This document shows, in pieces, positions 35,195 through 35,587 of a DNA stretch of 35,587 bases; the first letter of the stretch is position 1, and every line of letters begins with the position of its first letter. The stretch covers positions 1 to 35,587 of the forward strand of contig DAHUXV010000139.1 of the NCBI GenBank assembly GCA_027306985.1. Direction: 5' to 3'. The stretch is from Gammaproteobacteria bacterium. GTDB taxonomy: Bacteria; Pseudomonadota; Gammaproteobacteria; Steroidobacterales; Steroidobacteraceae. The position numbers were made by a program, and so were the translations under genes. Under the pieces are notes generated by a model, which had not been told where the DNA came from, did no database searches, and saw only the letters and a list, made by a program, of their open reading frames with translations.

Positions 35195-35587
35195 TCAAAG
35201 GCCGAACACCCGCCGGGCGTTGGCCTCATAGAACATCGCGCGGTGCCCGGGCGGGATGGCGGCGCGCTCCATCTCGCCGACTTCCTCGGCGACGAACTGA
35301 TAGGGATAGTCCATCGCGTACAGGACCCGGTCGACCCCGAGCACCTGCTGGCAGAAGGTGATCGCCGGGGCCCAGGCCATGCCGCTGTTGGTGACGTAGA
35401 CGTTCTCGCGCATGTAGTGGCTGGGCGGCTGCTTGAGCGGCTTCAGCACCTCGTAGCGCTTCGAGGCGACGGTGGCGCGGTGCATGTAGTCGATGCGGAA
35501 CAGCCAGAAGGGCAGGGCTTCGCCCAGGTGACCGACGACCACGCGCAGTCTCGGGAAGCGGTCGAACAGACCGCTGGTGATGAGCGC
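35195..35587 (-). CDS. Amidohydrolase-2 family protein (C-terminal part only)
   Basis: The frame is open to the right edge, leaving ~130 C-terminal residues. They contain GLFDRFPRLRVVVGHLGEALPFWLFRIDYMH, the helix-strand-His signature of the amidohydrolase-2/ACMSD family, and VLYAMDYPYQ with the metal-binding Asp. Relatives include gamma-resorcylate, 2,3-dihydroxybenzoate and 5-carboxyvanillate (LigW) decarboxylases and the hydrolase LigY. An aromatic-acid decarboxylase is the likeliest role in this setting. Convergent with the MFS gene, 10 nt apart. Confidence 0.82.
   Translation of the reverse strand, partial: ALITSGLFDRFPRLRVVVGHLGEALPFWLFRIDYMHRATVASKRYEVLKPLKQPPSHYMRENVYVTNSGMAWAPAITFCQQVLGVDRVLYAMDYPYQFVAEEVGEMERAAIPPGHRAMFYEANARRVFGL

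Overview
The window is from a high-GC Gram-negative bacterium, most likely a proteobacterium. Two TonB-dependent receptors, a quinohemoprotein dehydrogenase, glutathione-dependent enzymes and TANNNT-type -10 boxes point that way. A sphingomonad-like or Steroidobacter-like host is plausible, but I cannot fix the taxon. Gene content reads as a catabolic island for lignin-derived aromatics, especially beta-aryl ethers and the aryl ketones they release.

Left part (1-15.2 kb): the 3' end of a benzoylformate-decarboxylase-like ThDP enzyme; a four-gene operon (biotin carboxylase, carboxyltransferase, HAD phosphatase, alpha/beta hydrolase); a convergent SnoaL/SDR/Zn-ADH operon; TonB receptor 1; a FeaR-type AraC regulator (AraC-1); and an acetoacetyl-CoA-synthetase-like ligase with a second alpha/beta hydrolase. 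The carboxylase, the ligase and receptor 1 share nearly the same promoter: two TTGCGCT half-sites 21-22 bp apart and a -10 box exactly 38 bp from the proximal one. I infer a module that carboxylates an aryl ketone (acetovanillone type) and activates the resulting 3-oxo acid with CoA.

Middle (15.2-19.8 kb): a LigM-like aryl O-demethylase, convergent with the ligase operon behind two tandem hairpins, then a regulator cluster (AraC-2, LysR, AraC-3).

Right part (19.8-35.6 kb): a five-gene minus-strand operon TonB receptor 2 - LigF beta-etherase - MFS - LigD/LigL-type SDR - ALDH; an HSL-type esterase; two adjacent LigF-related GSTs resembling the heterodimeric BaeA/BaeB type, the second lacking the Asn-Ser pair; another Calpha-dehydrogenase-like SDR; and a plus-strand operon of PQQ/heme alcohol dehydrogenase, Nu-class GST (glutathione lyase type) and MFS. 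An amidohydrolase runs off the right edge. The inferred route is: uptake, Calpha oxidation (SDR), ether cleavage (LigF, GST pair), glutathione removal (Nu-GST), side-chain alcohol oxidation (PQQ enzyme), aldehyde oxidation (ALDH), then aroyl-acetate handling by the left-hand module and O-demethylation by LigM.

Two non-coding signals stand out. First, a shared AraC-type promoter architecture recurs before seven transcription units, with a single-site version before araC-1. Second, a ~115-bp dispersed element occurs three times; it folds into a bulged hairpin with compensatory base changes, and one copy forms the C-terminus of the carboxyltransferase exactly where a biotin-carrier domain would be expected. 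I saw no rRNA, tRNA, CRISPR array, insertion sequence or transposase.
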